Origin: an uncultured Methanomassiliicoccus sp.
GTDB lineage: Archaea; Thermoplasmatota; Thermoplasmata; Methanomassiliicoccales; Methanomassiliicoccaceae
NCBI GenBank assembly: GCA_905203995.1
Contig: CAJKXZ010000001.1
Coordinates: 124,001-188,000, forward strand
Direction of reading: 5' to 3'
Length of the DNA stretch: 64,000 nt
The stretch's first letter is position 1, and each line of letters starts with the position of its first letter. Below the pieces are notes generated by a model. That model was not told where the DNA came from. It saw only the letters and a program-made list of their open reading frames with translations, and made no database searches. This document shows, one piece after another, positions 17,597-27,097 of the stretch. Made by a program: the position numbers and the translations under genes.

Positions 17597-18088
17597 ATGT
17601 GCATCTTAGCTGATCATGAAATTATGACGCGTCTTCAAAAGGGTGAATTGAAGATTGATAATTTTTATGAAAATTCGCTCACGCCTAATGGTTATGATCT
17701 CCGTATTGCCGAAATCGCCATTCCTAGTCTCAATCTAGAGTGTAAAGAGGGGAAGGTTGCCATCCCACCCAAGCAAATGTTTTATGTTTCCACTATTGAA
17801 CGTGTGGAGTTGCCCAATGACCTCGCTGCCCAGCTGTGGTTGAGAACTTCATGGATCCGCAAAGGCATTCTCGCAGGTCTCGGAAAAGTCGATGCTGGCT
17901 TTGCTGGAACATTAACTTTTATGGGTTACAATGTTTCTGATCAGGAAATTGAGCTCAACATCGCCGACCGCTTTGTACAAATTATCTTTGAAACTCTGCA
18001 CGCTCCCGCTTCCTTGAGCTATGGAAAAAGAAGTGGAAATTATCAGGGGCAAGAAGGAATCACCCTCTCACCACTCAACAAGGTCTAA
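17597..18088 (+). CDS. dCTP deaminase/dUTPase-fold protein, likely dUTPase-like
   Basis: A 163-residue trimeric-fold protein. Family features: SLTPNGYDLRI, the LRTSWIRKG segment (equivalent to the RSSLAR motif), VDAGFAGTL with the dUTPase-type Asp, and YQGQEGITL at the C-terminus. The deaminase Glu, which normally follows the DxGFxG motif (as LVIEV or IVLEF), is replaced: the chain reads LTFMG. In the bifunctional archaeal DCD-DUT this Glu is needed for deamination, so I infer dUTP hydrolysis or another pyrophosphatase role rather than dCTP deamination. The 3' end overlaps the convergent trm5 gene by 21 bp. Confidence 0.8.
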   Translation: MCILADHEIMTRLQKGELKIDNFYENSLTPNGYDLRIAEIAIPSLNLECKEGKVAIPPKQMFYVSTIERVELPNDLAAQLWLRTSWIRKGILAGLGKVDAGFAGTLTFMGYNVSDQEIELNIADRFVQIIFETLHAPASLSYGKRSGNYQGQEGITLSPLNKV

Positions 18089-19096
18089 CTCCGCAAACCT
18101 GATGTCAGCACTGTAGACACTCATTGATGGTGAGTATGTTTTCAGCTCTTCCAAGCGATCAATGGTAATCTTAGAGCCCATGCTCCTCGCCTGCATTGAT
18201 AACTTCATGAAAAAGAGATCAACTTGATCCCGTTCACAAATGGTATAGAGATGTATTGTTCCCCCAGGATTTAAACAAGTGAGCGCATCATAAAAGAATT
18301 CATGTGCCGAATGTGGCAGATTCATAATGATCCGGTCAGCTGGTGGCAGATCATGAATCATTGCTGCGGAATCTCCTTCCAGCGGTACAATGTTATTGAC
18401 CTTATTTATTTCAATATTTTTTTTCAAATAATCTATGGCGTAGGGATTGAGATCCATGGCAAAGATTACTTTTGGTTGGGCGTGTTTAGCAATCATCACC
18501 GAAAACGGTCCCACTCCGGCAAACATGTCCACAACGATTTCCCCGTCTTTGACTAAGGAGGCAATGCGATAGCGTTCGGTTGATAAACGGGGATTAAAAT
18601 AAACAGTAGCGGGATCCAGCTGCAGGCGGATTCCGTGCTCAGTATGCATTGTTTCTGTTTGCGCATCACCTGCGATTATCTGCAGATCTCTTACCCGCAG
18701 TTCACCCTTTACTCCGCGGTCTTCAGCAACGGTCTTAATATTAGGGTGGATTTTTAGCAGTGCTTCCCCGATTGTTTTTGCATACTGCTGAAGCTCTTCT
18801 TCTAGCTTAATAATAATGATCTCACCAATAATATCATATGATGCTGGTAAGAGCTCTTTGAGTGCTGCCGGGACGGCGGCAAGATTGCGGTAATCGGTCT
18901 CGATTTTCTCTCTGAACTCTAAGTCTTCTTCGACAATCTCATACTCACAGTCTAGTTCTCTAGAAACGACAGGTATTAGTATAAATCCATCCTGACCTTT
19001 TATTCTGAAAGAAACATCCAGCAGATCGGATTCTATAAGTTTTTTACGTATGGATTCCGCTTTCTCGCGTGGTACTTTAAGACAGGTAGCTAGCAC
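18068..19096 (-). CDS. trm5: tRNA (guanine-37-N1)-methyltransferase
   Basis: It methylates G37 beside the anticodon to hold the reading frame. The 342-residue protein has an N-terminal D1 domain (CLKVPREKAESIRKKLIESDLLD), a D2 region including RDLQIIAGD, and a class I SAM domain with VVDMFAGVGPFSVMIAK, AMDLNPYAI and the catalytic MNLPHSAHEF motif. TYW2-type relatives are the main alternative, but the NLPHSA form and D1 domain favour Trm5. It diverges from dph5, whose ATG is 9 bp beyond its start. Confidence 0.9.
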   Translation of the reverse strand: MLATCLKVPREKAESIRKKLIESDLLDVSFRIKGQDGFILIPVVSRELDCEYEIVEEDLEFREKIETDYRNLAAVPAALKELLPASYDIIGEIIIIKLEEELQQYAKTIGEALLKIHPNIKTVAEDRGVKGELRVRDLQIIAGDAQTETMHTEHGIRLQLDPATVYFNPRLSTERYRIASLVKDGEIVVDMFAGVGPFSVMIAKHAQPKVIFAMDLNPYAIDYLKKNIEINKVNNIVPLEGDSAAMIHDLPPADRIIMNLPHSAHEFFYDALTCLNPGGTIHLYTICERDQVDLFFMKLSMQARSMGSKITIDRLEELKTYSPSMSVYSADIRFAELDLVEW

Positions 19097-19105
19097 GGTG
19101 TCACC

Positions 19106-19900
19106 ATGGGCGAAATAATATTTGTGGGTTTAGGCATGTCAAAGCCGGAAGATATGAGTGTAAAAGCACTCCAAGCACTTCAAAATTCGGATCGGATCTT
19201 TGCTGAATTCTACACTTCCAAACTTATCGACGCTTCTCTGGAAGAGTTAGAAGCGTTTATTGGTAAAGACATTGAAGTCCTCAAACGCTCAGATGTTGAA
19301 GAGCACAACATCATTCTTGAAGAAGCTCGGAAAGGCGTAGTTTCTTTTGTAACCGCCGGGGATCCGATGTCCGCAACAACTCATCTTGACATTCGTTTAA
19401 GAGCTGAAGCAGAACATATTCCCACGCGGTTGATCAATGGTGTTTCGATCTTTACTGCCTGTGCAGCAGCTTTTGGTCTGCAGCCCTATAAATTTGGACG
19501 GGCCGTGACCATTCCTTTCCCTGAACCCGGTTTTTTACCCTCTTCTCCTTACGATAACATTCTGGAAAACTTTGAGCGTGGTCTGCACACGTTGATTCTG
19601 TTGGATATTAAAGCTGATGAGAACCGCTACATGACGGCCAATACAGCGATGCAGTGGCTCCTCGATGCAGAAGAACGCCTGGGAAAAAAGTTGGTCACGG
19701 AAAATTCGTTATTCTGTGCCGGAGCCAGAATCGGCTCTGCGACCCAGAAGCTGGTGGCCGGCTTCCCCGCTGCTATCTTGTCTGCTGAATTGGGCGCTCC
19801 CTTACATTGTTTAGTGATGCCGGGTAAATTACATTTCATGGAAGCAGAAGCTCTCTGCGCCTTTGCCGATGCTCCCCGTTCAATCCTCATTGACGACTAA
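19106..19900 (+). CDS. dph5: Diphthine synthase
   Basis: SAM-dependent methyltransferase of diphthamide synthesis on elongation factor 2. The 264-residue protein has the tetrapyrrole-methylase-like start IFVGLGMSKPEDMS, the SFVTAGDPMSATTH motif, and HTLILLDIKADENRYMT, all typical of Dph5. Dph2, which acts before it, lies at 51.96 kb in this window. Its end overlaps the convergent FtsZ-like gene by 14 bp. Confidence 0.94.
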   Translation: MGEIIFVGLGMSKPEDMSVKALQALQNSDRIFAEFYTSKLIDASLEELEAFIGKDIEVLKRSDVEEHNIILEEARKGVVSFVTAGDPMSATTHLDIRLRAEAEHIPTRLINGVSIFTACAAAFGLQPYKFGRAVTIPFPEPGFLPSSPYDNILENFERGLHTLILLDIKADENRYMTANTAMQWLLDAEERLGKKLVTENSLFCAGARIGSATQKLVAGFPAAILSAELGAPLHCLVMPGKLHFMEAEALCAFADAPRSILIDD

Positions 19901-20813
19901 CGGGGCAGCTAAGCAGCAGGGTCACTTCTGATTCTGCTTTTTCATCAGCTGTCGGAACGGCCCAATATAACACCTTGGCCTGAGGTATCCGCGGTGCAAG
20001 GAATTTCATAACATTTTTGAACGTGTATTCGTCAGCCTGCGGTGCAGAGATAATCATCAATGCTTTTTCTACATTGTATAAATCAAAATCAAACCATGGT
20101 GAAGTTAATGCTTCTTGAATGGCCGCTTCTTCACCCCAGGTACCGCCACCGCGGCCGATGCCAATGCGCATATGGCACCGGTTAAGATTGGTTTTGATGA
20201 CTGCCAGATCATCTTCACCAATCACGCTGATGATGTCCAGGATCGGTTTGGTCATGAAAAAGTTCATGACTTTAAGTGCCGACTCAAGCGGTAAATCTGG
20301 TGCTAATCTGAGTAAACCATCATTAGGATAAGAAATTGTCAAATGGGAACACTTGACGATCGTTGGCAATGCTTCGGAAGAAAGTCGTTTTCTGGTTGAA
20401 CCCTCGGCTGAAAAGGGTATGGCTACAGAGGCTATCGCCAAACTTGAAGATTTTTTAGCTCCATACGCAGTAAGCGGAGTTATTCTGCTGCCAGTTTCCC
20501 CGCCCAATCCTGAAAAGACAGTGACAATCTGCTGCTCATTAGCCAGGCCACATAATTTTTTGATTGCTTGGTGATGATCTAATGTCCCAATCAACTCTGG
20601 TGCCAATGAACTCAGGAATTGGACCTCATCAGCATCTAAATGAAATGCTGGAAGCAAAGGATCCATGCGTGTATCGCGGGGAGTACATAAGGCCACTTTG
20701 TTGAGAGGACAATCTTTTAAAATATTATGTCCAGCCCCGCCTACACCAACCGCTCTGACCCGTGGTCGGGCGCTTATGTTTCCTGAGCTTAATGGTATGA
20801 TCTCCGGAGCCAT
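19887..20813 (-). CDS. Divergent FtsZ/tubulin-like GTPase-fold protein
   Basis: A 308-residue protein that resembles FtsZ in outline. It has GVGGAGHN (residues 23-30), matching the first nucleotide-binding loop, then VFSGLGGETGSRITP (residues 99-113) in place of the canonical GGGTGTG loop, then IASVAIPFSAEG, matching the following FtsZ strand and KPFxxEG motif. After a run like LTISYPNDGLLR the C-terminal half has only weak likeness. The altered signature loop suggests a non-canonical family member with changed or lost GTPase activity. It is not the main cell-division FtsZ. No operon partner is seen. Confidence 0.65.
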   Translation of the reverse strand: MAPEIIPLSSGNISARPRVRAVGVGGAGHNILKDCPLNKVALCTPRDTRMDPLLPAFHLDADEVQFLSSLAPELIGTLDHHQAIKKLCGLANEQQIVTVFSGLGGETGSRITPLTAYGAKKSSSLAIASVAIPFSAEGSTRKRLSSEALPTIVKCSHLTISYPNDGLLRLAPDLPLESALKVMNFFMTKPILDIISVIGEDDLAVIKTNLNRCHMRIGIGRGGGTWGEEAAIQEALTSPWFDFDLYNVEKALMIISAPQADEYTFKNVMKFLAPRIPQAKVLYWAVPTADEKAESEVTLLLSCPVSRQ

Positions 20814-21046
20814 GGTACTGATACCCTAATTGTCAAGATATACTTAACTCATCTTCTATTAATCTGCAACTTGGAGATAGGCAATGTGTAGTGCATGCTT
20901 CTCTTCTTTTGATTTGATTTATCCATCTTGCACACGATCTTGGATCTATGTAATTTTATAATTATCTGGCTCATATTGGATCATATATCCAATATTTATT
21001 CAATAAGTAATAAGGTTTATCTATAGACATTTTCATCACAACTTCA
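20814..21046. promoter_or_regulatory. Intergenic region with 23-bp palindrome
   Basis: This holds divergent promoters. A perfect inverted repeat, ATATTGGAT - CATAT - ATCCAATAT (20973-20995), stands about 50 bp before the downstream ATG, and a TTTATCTATAG box (about 21014-21024) gives a nearly leaderless start for that gene. The repeat is a plausible operator. Confidence 0.5.
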
Positions 21047-21604
21047 ATGGTAAAGCTTCAAGACATTGTTGATCGGATAAAATCAATGGAAGGTACTCAT
21101 TACGTTTTTCCTTTAAAGGATGAATGCCGTGAAAAAATTCTGGACATTGAAAGAAACATCACGGCTACTGCCGGCATCCGCGTTTCTAATGTGGGTGTGG
21201 AAGAATGTCTGAAACGACAATATGTTATCTGCATCATCAAGGATAAACGGTTCCGCCCGCCGCCAGAACCCACCATCAGATTAATTTCGGATGATATCAT
21301 TTTAGGCGAAGAGGTTTTACCTCACGCTAAAGAAGAATTTCTTGCAAATGTAAAAGAATCTATTCTTTGGCTTTCCGAGGAATTCGTCATGTATCCTGAA
21401 AGATATGGCGGTGGTAAAGAGTGCTTCCTCATGCCTCCCGTATCTTTTCCAGAAGTTGGCGAGTATGATGGCGCTACGAACATCGTCTCTTGTTCACCGG
21501 CTCCGCCTTCTGACATGTACATTCGGGAAACCCATGGTTATGAAGACGATCCCAAACTCGCTACGATCTTGGTGGGTTTTGATTTTCCCAACCTTGAAAA
21601 TTAA
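21047..21604 (+). CDS. Conserved-looking protein of unknown function (185 aa)
   Basis: I do not recognise this family. The protein is soluble, acidic and without clear motifs. It starts MVKLQDIVDRIKSMEG, contains a basic proline-rich turn (KDKRFRPPPEPTIR, near residue 70), a helical stretch (ANVKESILWLSEEFVMYP) and a C-terminal half rich in Pro, Gly and Ser (MPPVSFPEVGEYDG, CSPAPPSDMYIRETHGYEDDP). It stands alone downstream of a palindrome-bearing promoter and converges on top6A. Confidence 0.6.
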   Translation: MVKLQDIVDRIKSMEGTHYVFPLKDECREKILDIERNITATAGIRVSNVGVEECLKRQYVICIIKDKRFRPPPEPTIRLISDDIILGEEVLPHAKEEFLANVKESILWLSEEFVMYPERYGGGKECFLMPPVSFPEVGEYDGATNIVSCSPAPPSDMYIRETHGYEDDPKLATILVGFDFPNLEN

Positions 21605-21622
21605 TTTTAAAAATATAAAAAA

Positions 21623-21650
21623 GTATGCTCAGATTAATTTCTGAGTATAC
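21623..21650 (-). terminator. Terminator of the top6BA unit
   Basis: A 10-bp stem with one G-T pair (GTATGCTCAG / CTGAGTATAC) around an 8-nt loop. On the minus strand it is followed by TTTTTTATATTTTT. The top6A stop codon (21634-21636) lies in the loop. Confidence 0.7.
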
Positions 21651-22734
21651 CAAATTCATTAAGCTTATCTGGCAGGTACGTGTCGGTAACGAAGTCAAGA
21701 CCGTATTTTGCTAACGCCTGCTGTTCAGCCTTTTTCTTTAATTTAAGCATTAATTCGATTTCGCCCTTCCAAAATGAAGTCTGAAACCGTGGATCCTTGA
21801 GTTCGGCATTGAGTGCGCGAATATCGACATCGGATAATTTGTCTGTAGGGAGATCATAATTTTCAATGTCGGAGGCAGTGATGCCGATGTACTCTGCTGA
21901 AGGTGTAGCCAGATATTCCGAAAGGTGGGCTGTTTTAATTGCCCCGTAGGCAACAGAAGCATAGATTCTAAAAGACCAAGGATCACCATCAGTGAAGACG
22001 ATAACCGGCAAGCCTAGCTCGTCATTTAACCGCTTAATGAAGCGCCTTGTAGAACGTGCTGGCTGTCCTTTAAGGTGAACCAACAGGCCGTCATTACGTT
22101 CATCAAAACCATTTTCGACAAGACGATCAAACATACCACCAGTTTCAATGGCGATGACGAATTTAGCACTGGTGCTTTTAAGTTCTACCTTCTCTTTTTC
22201 AACATTGTAAGGGATACCATAACCAGAATCGCCCACATCATCGCGGCAGTTCAATGCTTTTTTCTTACCTTTACGATCGGTTTCAATCAGGTTAAGATCG
22301 CCGATCACACGGGCTCCATCTTCTTCTGGCCTTAGCTTAAAATCTTCGCGGAGGCAGGAAGTGACAATTTCTAAATCTTCTGCCAGTAAGTTGGATTCAC
22401 CCTGGGAGTGGAATTTAGCCTTTCCCCAGCCTTCAGAGATATAATACGCTTCTCTTAAGGTTGAAGATTTGTTGCTTTCAATCATGCTTTGAATTAATTC
22501 CAGCATGTAGGAGGTTCTCAACAACATCATGGCGCCTTTTACTTTCTTAGCTGTTCTGGCACCATTTAAGCTGCCATAGGTCCATACCTGGGAACGGTTG
22601 TCAAATTTAATATTGGCCTTAGTTCGCAGAGGGAGCACCATTTTGGGGATTTTTCCCGACTCAAGTTGATTGTATATATCTTCAGATATGGAATAAAGGC
22701 GTTTTATTGCCTCAGTATTACGTTCATTCGTCAT
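21634..22734 (-). CDS. top6A: DNA topoisomerase VI subunit A
   Basis: Spo11-like catalytic subunit that cuts both DNA strands through a 5'-phosphotyrosine. The 366-residue protein has the winged-helix catalytic Tyr in [14 protein letters not shown], and a Toprim domain with [12 protein letters not shown] (Glu) and [13 protein letters not shown] (DxD). The start overlaps the end of top6B by 11 bp, the usual B-A gene order. This enzyme type is the archaeal and plant type IIB topoisomerase. Confidence 0.96.
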   Translation of the reverse strand: MTNERNTEAIKRLYSISEDIYNQLESGKIPKMVLPLRTKANIKFDNRSQVWTYGSLNGARTAKKVKGAMMLLRTSYMLELIQSMIESNKSSTLREAYYISEGWGKAKFHSQGESNLLAEDLEIVTSCLREDFKLRPEEDGARVIGDLNLIETDRKGKKKALNCRDDVGDSGYGIPYNVEKEKVELKSTSAKFVIAIETGGMFDRLVENGFDERNDGLLVHLKGQPARSTRRFIKRLNDELGLPVIVFTDGDPWSFRIYASVAYGAIKTAHLSEYLATPSAEYIGITASDIENYDLPTDKLSDVDIRALNAELKDPRFQTSFWKGEIELMLKLKKKAEQQALAKYGLDFVTDTYLPDKLNEFGILRN

Positions 22735-24724
22735 CTAAATCCTCCCCTGCTTCATCATAATCAGGCTCGTCATCTTCCTCTTCTTCAATGTCCGCTTCTG
22801 GAATCACATCAACTTCTGTGAAGTTGACCCCTTGCAGATCCCAGTCACCCGGTAGAGGGTCAGCACCCATCACATCAACGGGATTAATGTTAGAAACATA
22901 AACATCCATCTCTTCAAAAGCTTCCTTGTCCAGCCCGCTTAACTCAAAGCTGAGCTCAAAGATCTCGGTGGAAGCAATCCGCGGCAAGTTCCAAGTGACT
23001 TTCAAGTCATCTTTAACTTCCGAAGGATTCAATGAGTAAGAGATGAGATCAGATCTGCCTTTGGGCAGCACTGTATGGATGTTGAATTTTTGACTCTTTG
23101 GTGTGTAATTATAAATAGTTATTTTTGCACGGTGTTTACCATTTTCATAAGTTATCGCTTCATCAATCCACACTACATTCATGATTTTGGTAATCGTCCC
23201 ACGCAGATCAGGTATGGGCTTTCCAAGAATGTTGGCAGTTTTTTCTGCCATGAGGGGAATGATCACCTGAACGATTTCAAATTTCGCTCTGGTCTTCTTC
23301 TTTCTTTCTTTTTTGTTTAAGTGGGTACGAAGACTTCTGCCGCAGGCTTTGAGTGCCAGCATAATTTCTTCTTGAATCTGCGGAATTGAAGAAATGGCTT
23401 CTTTAGCTTCCGAAGTAAATGGTATTTTTGTCGAAGCGACGTGCACTAAGATGATTGCTGGCCCGTAAGGAATACCATTCCCGCCGCGCTGTTCTAAACC
23501 ATAACGCCGCCAATCGGTAGCTTCAATTGATTTAGTTATTGCGCAAGCTCCCTGCTGATAAAGCAAAGGAACTCTGTTTGCAAAACGTAAAATCTGGACC
23601 TGCTGGTCCGAAGGTAAGCCTCCGCCATAGACGATACCCACTTCCACTAAGAAGGGGTTGCCGGAGTGCGCTTTAGGATCTCTGGTAATCGGCGGGGCAT
23701 AATATTCAGGTTTAATCTCAGAAAGAACATGTTTCAGACCTTTTCTAATCAGGTTTTCACCAATCGGTGATAAACAATCCGACTGGGGAGCCATGATCTT
23801 TACTTTGCCAATTCCATCCTGCAGTTGTTTGCATTTTTCTAGATCCATGCTTGAGGGTCTGGTCGTTTCTGTCATATTAGCCGCTGCACAAATCTCTTTT
23901 GCAACTCGTTCAGATATGCGGCTGAAATCATTTTGTAAGAACTTAATCAATGTTTTTTCAGAAGTGGCATTAACCATGTTCATCAAAGTTCCTAGTTCAA
24001 TGCCTTCGGGGTGTGGTTTAATCTCTTTAGATTGTGGCGGCATTTCCTCGGTCGCCCGCTCAAAGATATACTTGCGACCGTCAGGATCAATAAATGTAAG
24101 GGTTGCATGGGGGTTGACAATTGCCGTCTGCCGCAGATACTCATAGATGGATTGTTTTCCCGTTATATATCTGCCGTTCATGCAGAACGTAATCCTGGTT
24201 CCGGATGTCTTCTCATTCCAGGGTATATATTCTTCTCTCAAGATTACCGGTGTGTTCTTTTTGGTATCAATAATAATGTCGATTTCTTTGGCTGCTTCTG
24301 CACTCCTGACTTTAGATCGGGCAGTTGCTGGTTTACCGGTCGTTATCTGAGCACACATTACTGTCGCTGAAATGCCAATACCCTGCTGTCCACGTGACTG
24401 TCTGACCGCATGGAATCGTGATCCATGAAGCAGTCTGCCAAATACATTAGGCATTGCCGCTGAAGGTATTCCTGGACCATTATCTTCAATAGTAACACGA
24501 TACTCCTTTTGATCAACTTTGCTGATTTCAACGAGAATCTCAGGGAGAATTCTTGCCTCTTCACATGCATCCAGGGAATTATCAACCGCTTCTTTTACAC
24601 CCATCAGCAATGACTTCACGGGGGAATCAAAACCAAGGATTTGGCGGTTTTTTTCAAAAAACTCGGATACTGAAATGTCTTTTTGACTTTTCATTGATCT
24701 ATTAGTTGTAGTCTTTGCTGCCAT
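22724..24724 (-). CDS. top6B: DNA topoisomerase VI subunit B
   Basis: GHKL ATPase subunit, 666 residues. The Bergerat fold is seen as [25 protein letters not shown] and [13 protein letters not shown]; the transducer-domain switch lysine lies in [17 protein letters not shown]. The C-terminus ends in a long acidic tail ([24 protein letters not shown] region, about 25 residues), longer than I would expect and possibly a protein-contact tail. top6A follows with an 11-bp overlap. Confidence 0.96.
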   Translation of the reverse strand: MAAKTTTNRSMKSQKDISVSEFFEKNRQILGFDSPVKSLLMGVKEAVDNSLDACEEARILPEILVEISKVDQKEYRVTIEDNGPGIPSAAMPNVFGRLLHGSRFHAVRQSRGQQGIGISATVMCAQITTGKPATARSKVRSAEAAKEIDIIIDTKKNTPVILREEYIPWNEKTSGTRITFCMNGRYITGKQSIYEYLRQTAIVNPHATLTFIDPDGRKYIFERATEEMPPQSKEIKPHPEGIELGTLMNMVNATSEKTLIKFLQNDFSRISERVAKEICAAANMTETTRPSSMDLEKCKQLQDGIGKVKIMAPQSDCLSPIGENLIRKGLKHVLSEIKPEYYAPPITRDPKAHSGNPFLVEVGIVYGGGLPSDQQVQILRFANRVPLLYQQGACAITKSIEATDWRRYGLEQRGGNGIPYGPAIILVHVASTKIPFTSEAKEAISSIPQIQEEIMLALKACGRSLRTHLNKKERKKKTRAKFEIVQVIIPLMAEKTANILGKPIPDLRGTITKIMNVVWIDEAITYENGKHRAKITIYNYTPKSQKFNIHTVLPKGRSDLISYSLNPSEVKDDLKVTWNLPRIASTEIFELSFELSGLDKEAFEEMDVYVSNINPVDVMGADPLPGDWDLQGVNFTEVDVIPEADIEEEEDDEPDYDEAGEDLDDE

Positions 24725-24761
24725 GCCAGATCCGGCAATGCCTAAAAAGATTAAAAGGTTT

Positions 24762-24777
24762 GGGAGTAAAAACTCCC
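24762..24777 (-). terminator. Hairpin terminator after the zinc-ribbon membrane protein gene
   Basis: On the minus strand GGGAG-TTTTTA-CTCCC follows the stop codon by a few bases and leads into AAACCTTTTAATCTTTTTA. It separates the gene at 24782-25783 from top6B. Confidence 0.55.
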
Positions 24778-24781
24778 TGTT

Positions 24782-25783
24782 TTACTCGAATCTCTTCCCG
24801 CAGCCAGGACAAATTGTAGCATTTTCATCTACTTTGGTGCCGCATTCTGTACAGAAGTAGTCGTCATCTGCGCCTTTGAATGGTGCTGAAGGAATGCTAA
24901 CTTCTCGTGGATCGACAGCGAAGTTTTCACCACATTGTGGACAGAACTTTTGCCCTTTAATTACTTCTGCGTTACACTTCGGGCAGTGGAACATACCATC
25001 CGCGCCGACTGTCGGTTGGCTCTGAGCGGCTCTTTGCCTTTCAAAAGCTTCCCTGTTTTTGCGGTTGGAGTACATCATGAACATCAGCAAGAAGTAGAGT
25101 AAACCCACATACAGTGCTATGCTAATGTATGCTGATTTGAGCATCTGCATGTACAGACCATTTTCAGTGTCATTTATTGGTCCAATCAATGCTCCAGTCT
25201 TTACATTCTCTAATTCTACACCGTCTTTATATATCCCTTCAAAATAGAATGTATAATATCCAGTTTTCAGATTTTCTGCCTGGTAAGTGTATTTGATCTT
25301 ACCATCTTCTGAAGTGATGTCTGTTCTCTCCATTAATAATGTTGAAGCCTTTGTATCAGTATATACATTCAACAGATGGAGCTCCACACCACCATATTTT
25401 GGATCAGCTTCGATATAGAACGTATAACTTCCATTTTCGGATAGCGTATACGGATCGACTCCTCCACCTACTAGCGTCTTGTCGTCTGATGAAGCAGTAT
25501 ATCCATGTGATTCATAATCGTATGCTACGTCTACCTGAGATGCAGCATAGGGAATAGGCATCAAGAGAATGAATACTATGCCCCATACAGCCAGCCATTT
25601 AAAACTTTTCAATCCAAAATAGTAGGGTATGTATAATGCTACCAACGCAACTAGGATGATTGTAAAACATACATGTACGTATACAAGCAATAAGTATCCA
25701 ATAATAAATGCTAGGATAATACCCAAGATTGGTCCCCATTTCTTTTTGGAGATCGTGTCTAGAGTTGATTTAAATCCGGTCAT
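24782..25783 (-). CDS. Membrane protein with double zinc ribbon tail
   Basis: Unknown function. I start it at the ATG giving MTGFKSTLDT because a CTTATATATGG box (about 25811-25820) would begin the transcript beside it; a GTG 15 bp upstream is open. Three membrane helices at residues about 18-85 are followed by a roughly 130-residue outer domain (VDVAYDYESHGYTASSD... with Ig-like beta strands), a fourth helix near residues 210-235, then two cytoplasmic zinc ribbons (CPKC/CPQC and CTEC/CPGC) at the C-terminus. This suggests a surface sensor or scaffold. Confidence 0.75.
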   Translation of the reverse strand: MTGFKSTLDTISKKKWGPILGIILAFIIGYLLLVYVHVCFTIILVALVALYIPYYFGLKSFKWLAVWGIVFILLMPIPYAASQVDVAYDYESHGYTASSDDKTLVGGGVDPYTLSENGSYTFYIEADPKYGGVELHLLNVYTDTKASTLLMERTDITSEDGKIKYTYQAENLKTGYYTFYFEGIYKDGVELENVKTGALIGPINDTENGLYMQMLKSAYISIALYVGLLYFLLMFMMYSNRKNREAFERQRAAQSQPTVGADGMFHCPKCNAEVIKGQKFCPQCGENFAVDPREVSIPSAPFKGADDDYFCTECGTKVDENATICPGCGKRFE

Positions 25784-25948
25784 ATTTAACCGAATCACTC
25801 ATGCATTGCTCCATATATAAGTTTCCCATACATTTATGCCTAATATGAAATCACAAACAGATTATATCTGTTAAGAATTCTTACTCCTTGCAGGGAAAGC
25901 ATAAATAAGGTCATAGAGTACCAGAAGTGCAGCTAAGCGGGTGAATAT

Positions 25949-27064
25949 TTGGCTCTGACGATCGATGAACAAATTAAAGCAATTGAAGAAGAAATCGGCA
26001 AGACCCAATATAATAAGAAAACCCAAGGCCACATCGGTTTGCTAAAAGCTAAGATTGCCAGATTAAAAATGGAACAGGAAAAGCGCCGTGCAGCTTCGGG
26101 TGGAGGAGGCCAGGGCTACTCTGTTAAAAAATCGGGTAATGCTACGGTTTCTTTAGTGGGCTTTCCTAGTGTTGGTAAGTCTACACTTTTGACTAAACTT
26201 ACGGGAGCCAAGAGCGATGTCGCTGCTTATGCCTTCACCACACTAGATGTCATCCCTGGACTGATGACCTATAAATTTGCTAAAATTCAGATTCTCGACA
26301 TGCCTGGTCTGATCCGGGATGCTTCTAAAGGTAAGGGAAGGGGAAGAGAAGTTTTAGCAGTGGTCAGAACTTCTGATCTAGTATTCTTCGTCGTTGATGT
26401 TTACGATATCCACGTTGAAGTCTTAATGGCTGAATTATATAATGCAGGTATCAGGTTGAACACTCATCCGCCCAATGTCGTAATCACTAAAACTGACCGC
26501 GGGGGCATTGAGGTCAAGCCGACCGTCACCATGACTAAAATGACACCAGAATCCGCTGCAGAAATGGTCTCAGCCTATGGCTACGTAAATGCTGAAGTAA
26601 TCATCAGGGAAGATATTGATGAAGAGCAATTAATCGATGCTCTTACTGGAAACAGGGTTTATCTGAAGTCAATTTTAGCAGTTAATAAAATTGATTCCGC
26701 TGATCCTAAGTTGCTAGAGTCAGTAAAAGAAAAACTGAGCAAATATGATCCAGTTTATATCTCAGCGAACAAAGAGATTGGTCTAGACGACTTAAAGGAA
26801 CGCATTTACAAAGAGCTTGATTTCATCCACATCTTTTTGAAGCCGCAAGGTCAGGAAGCTGACATGGCTGAGCCGATGGTAATTATGGGTGGGTCGTCCA
26901 TTGGCGATCTTTGTGACAGAATTCACCGTTCCTTTAGGAAAAATTTCCGCTATGCCATTGTCTGGGGTAAAAGTGCTAAATTCCCTGGTCAAACAGTTGG
27001 TGTCGATCATATCCTCAAAGACGGCGACATTGTAACTGTAGTTGTGAAGCGTGGCGGTGACTAA
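25949..27064 (+). CDS. DRG-family GTP-binding protein
   Basis: An Obg/DRG-type translation-associated GTPase, 371 residues. The N-terminal helical region (EEEIGKTQYNKKTQGHIG) is characteristic of DRG. G1 is GFPSVGKST, G2 includes AAYAFTT, G3 is LDMPGLI, G4 is NKID (AVNKIDSAD), and the C-terminus is a TGS domain (IWGKSAKFPGQTVG..., seen as VWGKSAKFPGQTVG). The start is TTG, preceded by a good GGGTGA ribosome-binding site 5 bp upstream. It is followed closely by hisS. Confidence 0.93.
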   Translation: MALTIDEQIKAIEEEIGKTQYNKKTQGHIGLLKAKIARLKMEQEKRRAASGGGGQGYSVKKSGNATVSLVGFPSVGKSTLLTKLTGAKSDVAAYAFTTLDVIPGLMTYKFAKIQILDMPGLIRDASKGKGRGREVLAVVRTSDLVFFVVDVYDIHVEVLMAELYNAGIRLNTHPPNVVITKTDRGGIEVKPTVTMTKMTPESAAEMVSAYGYVNAEVIIREDIDEEQLIDALTGNRVYLKSILAVNKIDSADPKLLESVKEKLSKYDPVYISANKEIGLDDLKERIYKELDFIHIFLKPQGQEADMAEPMVIMGGSSIGDLCDRIHRSFRKNFRYAIVWGKSAKFPGQTVGVDHILKDGDIVTVVVKRGGD

Positions 27065-27097
27065 AGATTTTATATTCTTCTCCCATTCGTGCTGTTA

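Noticed and set aside
19887..20813. Main cell-division FtsZ
   Set aside because: The signature loop is altered and the length is short, so I call it FtsZ-like only.
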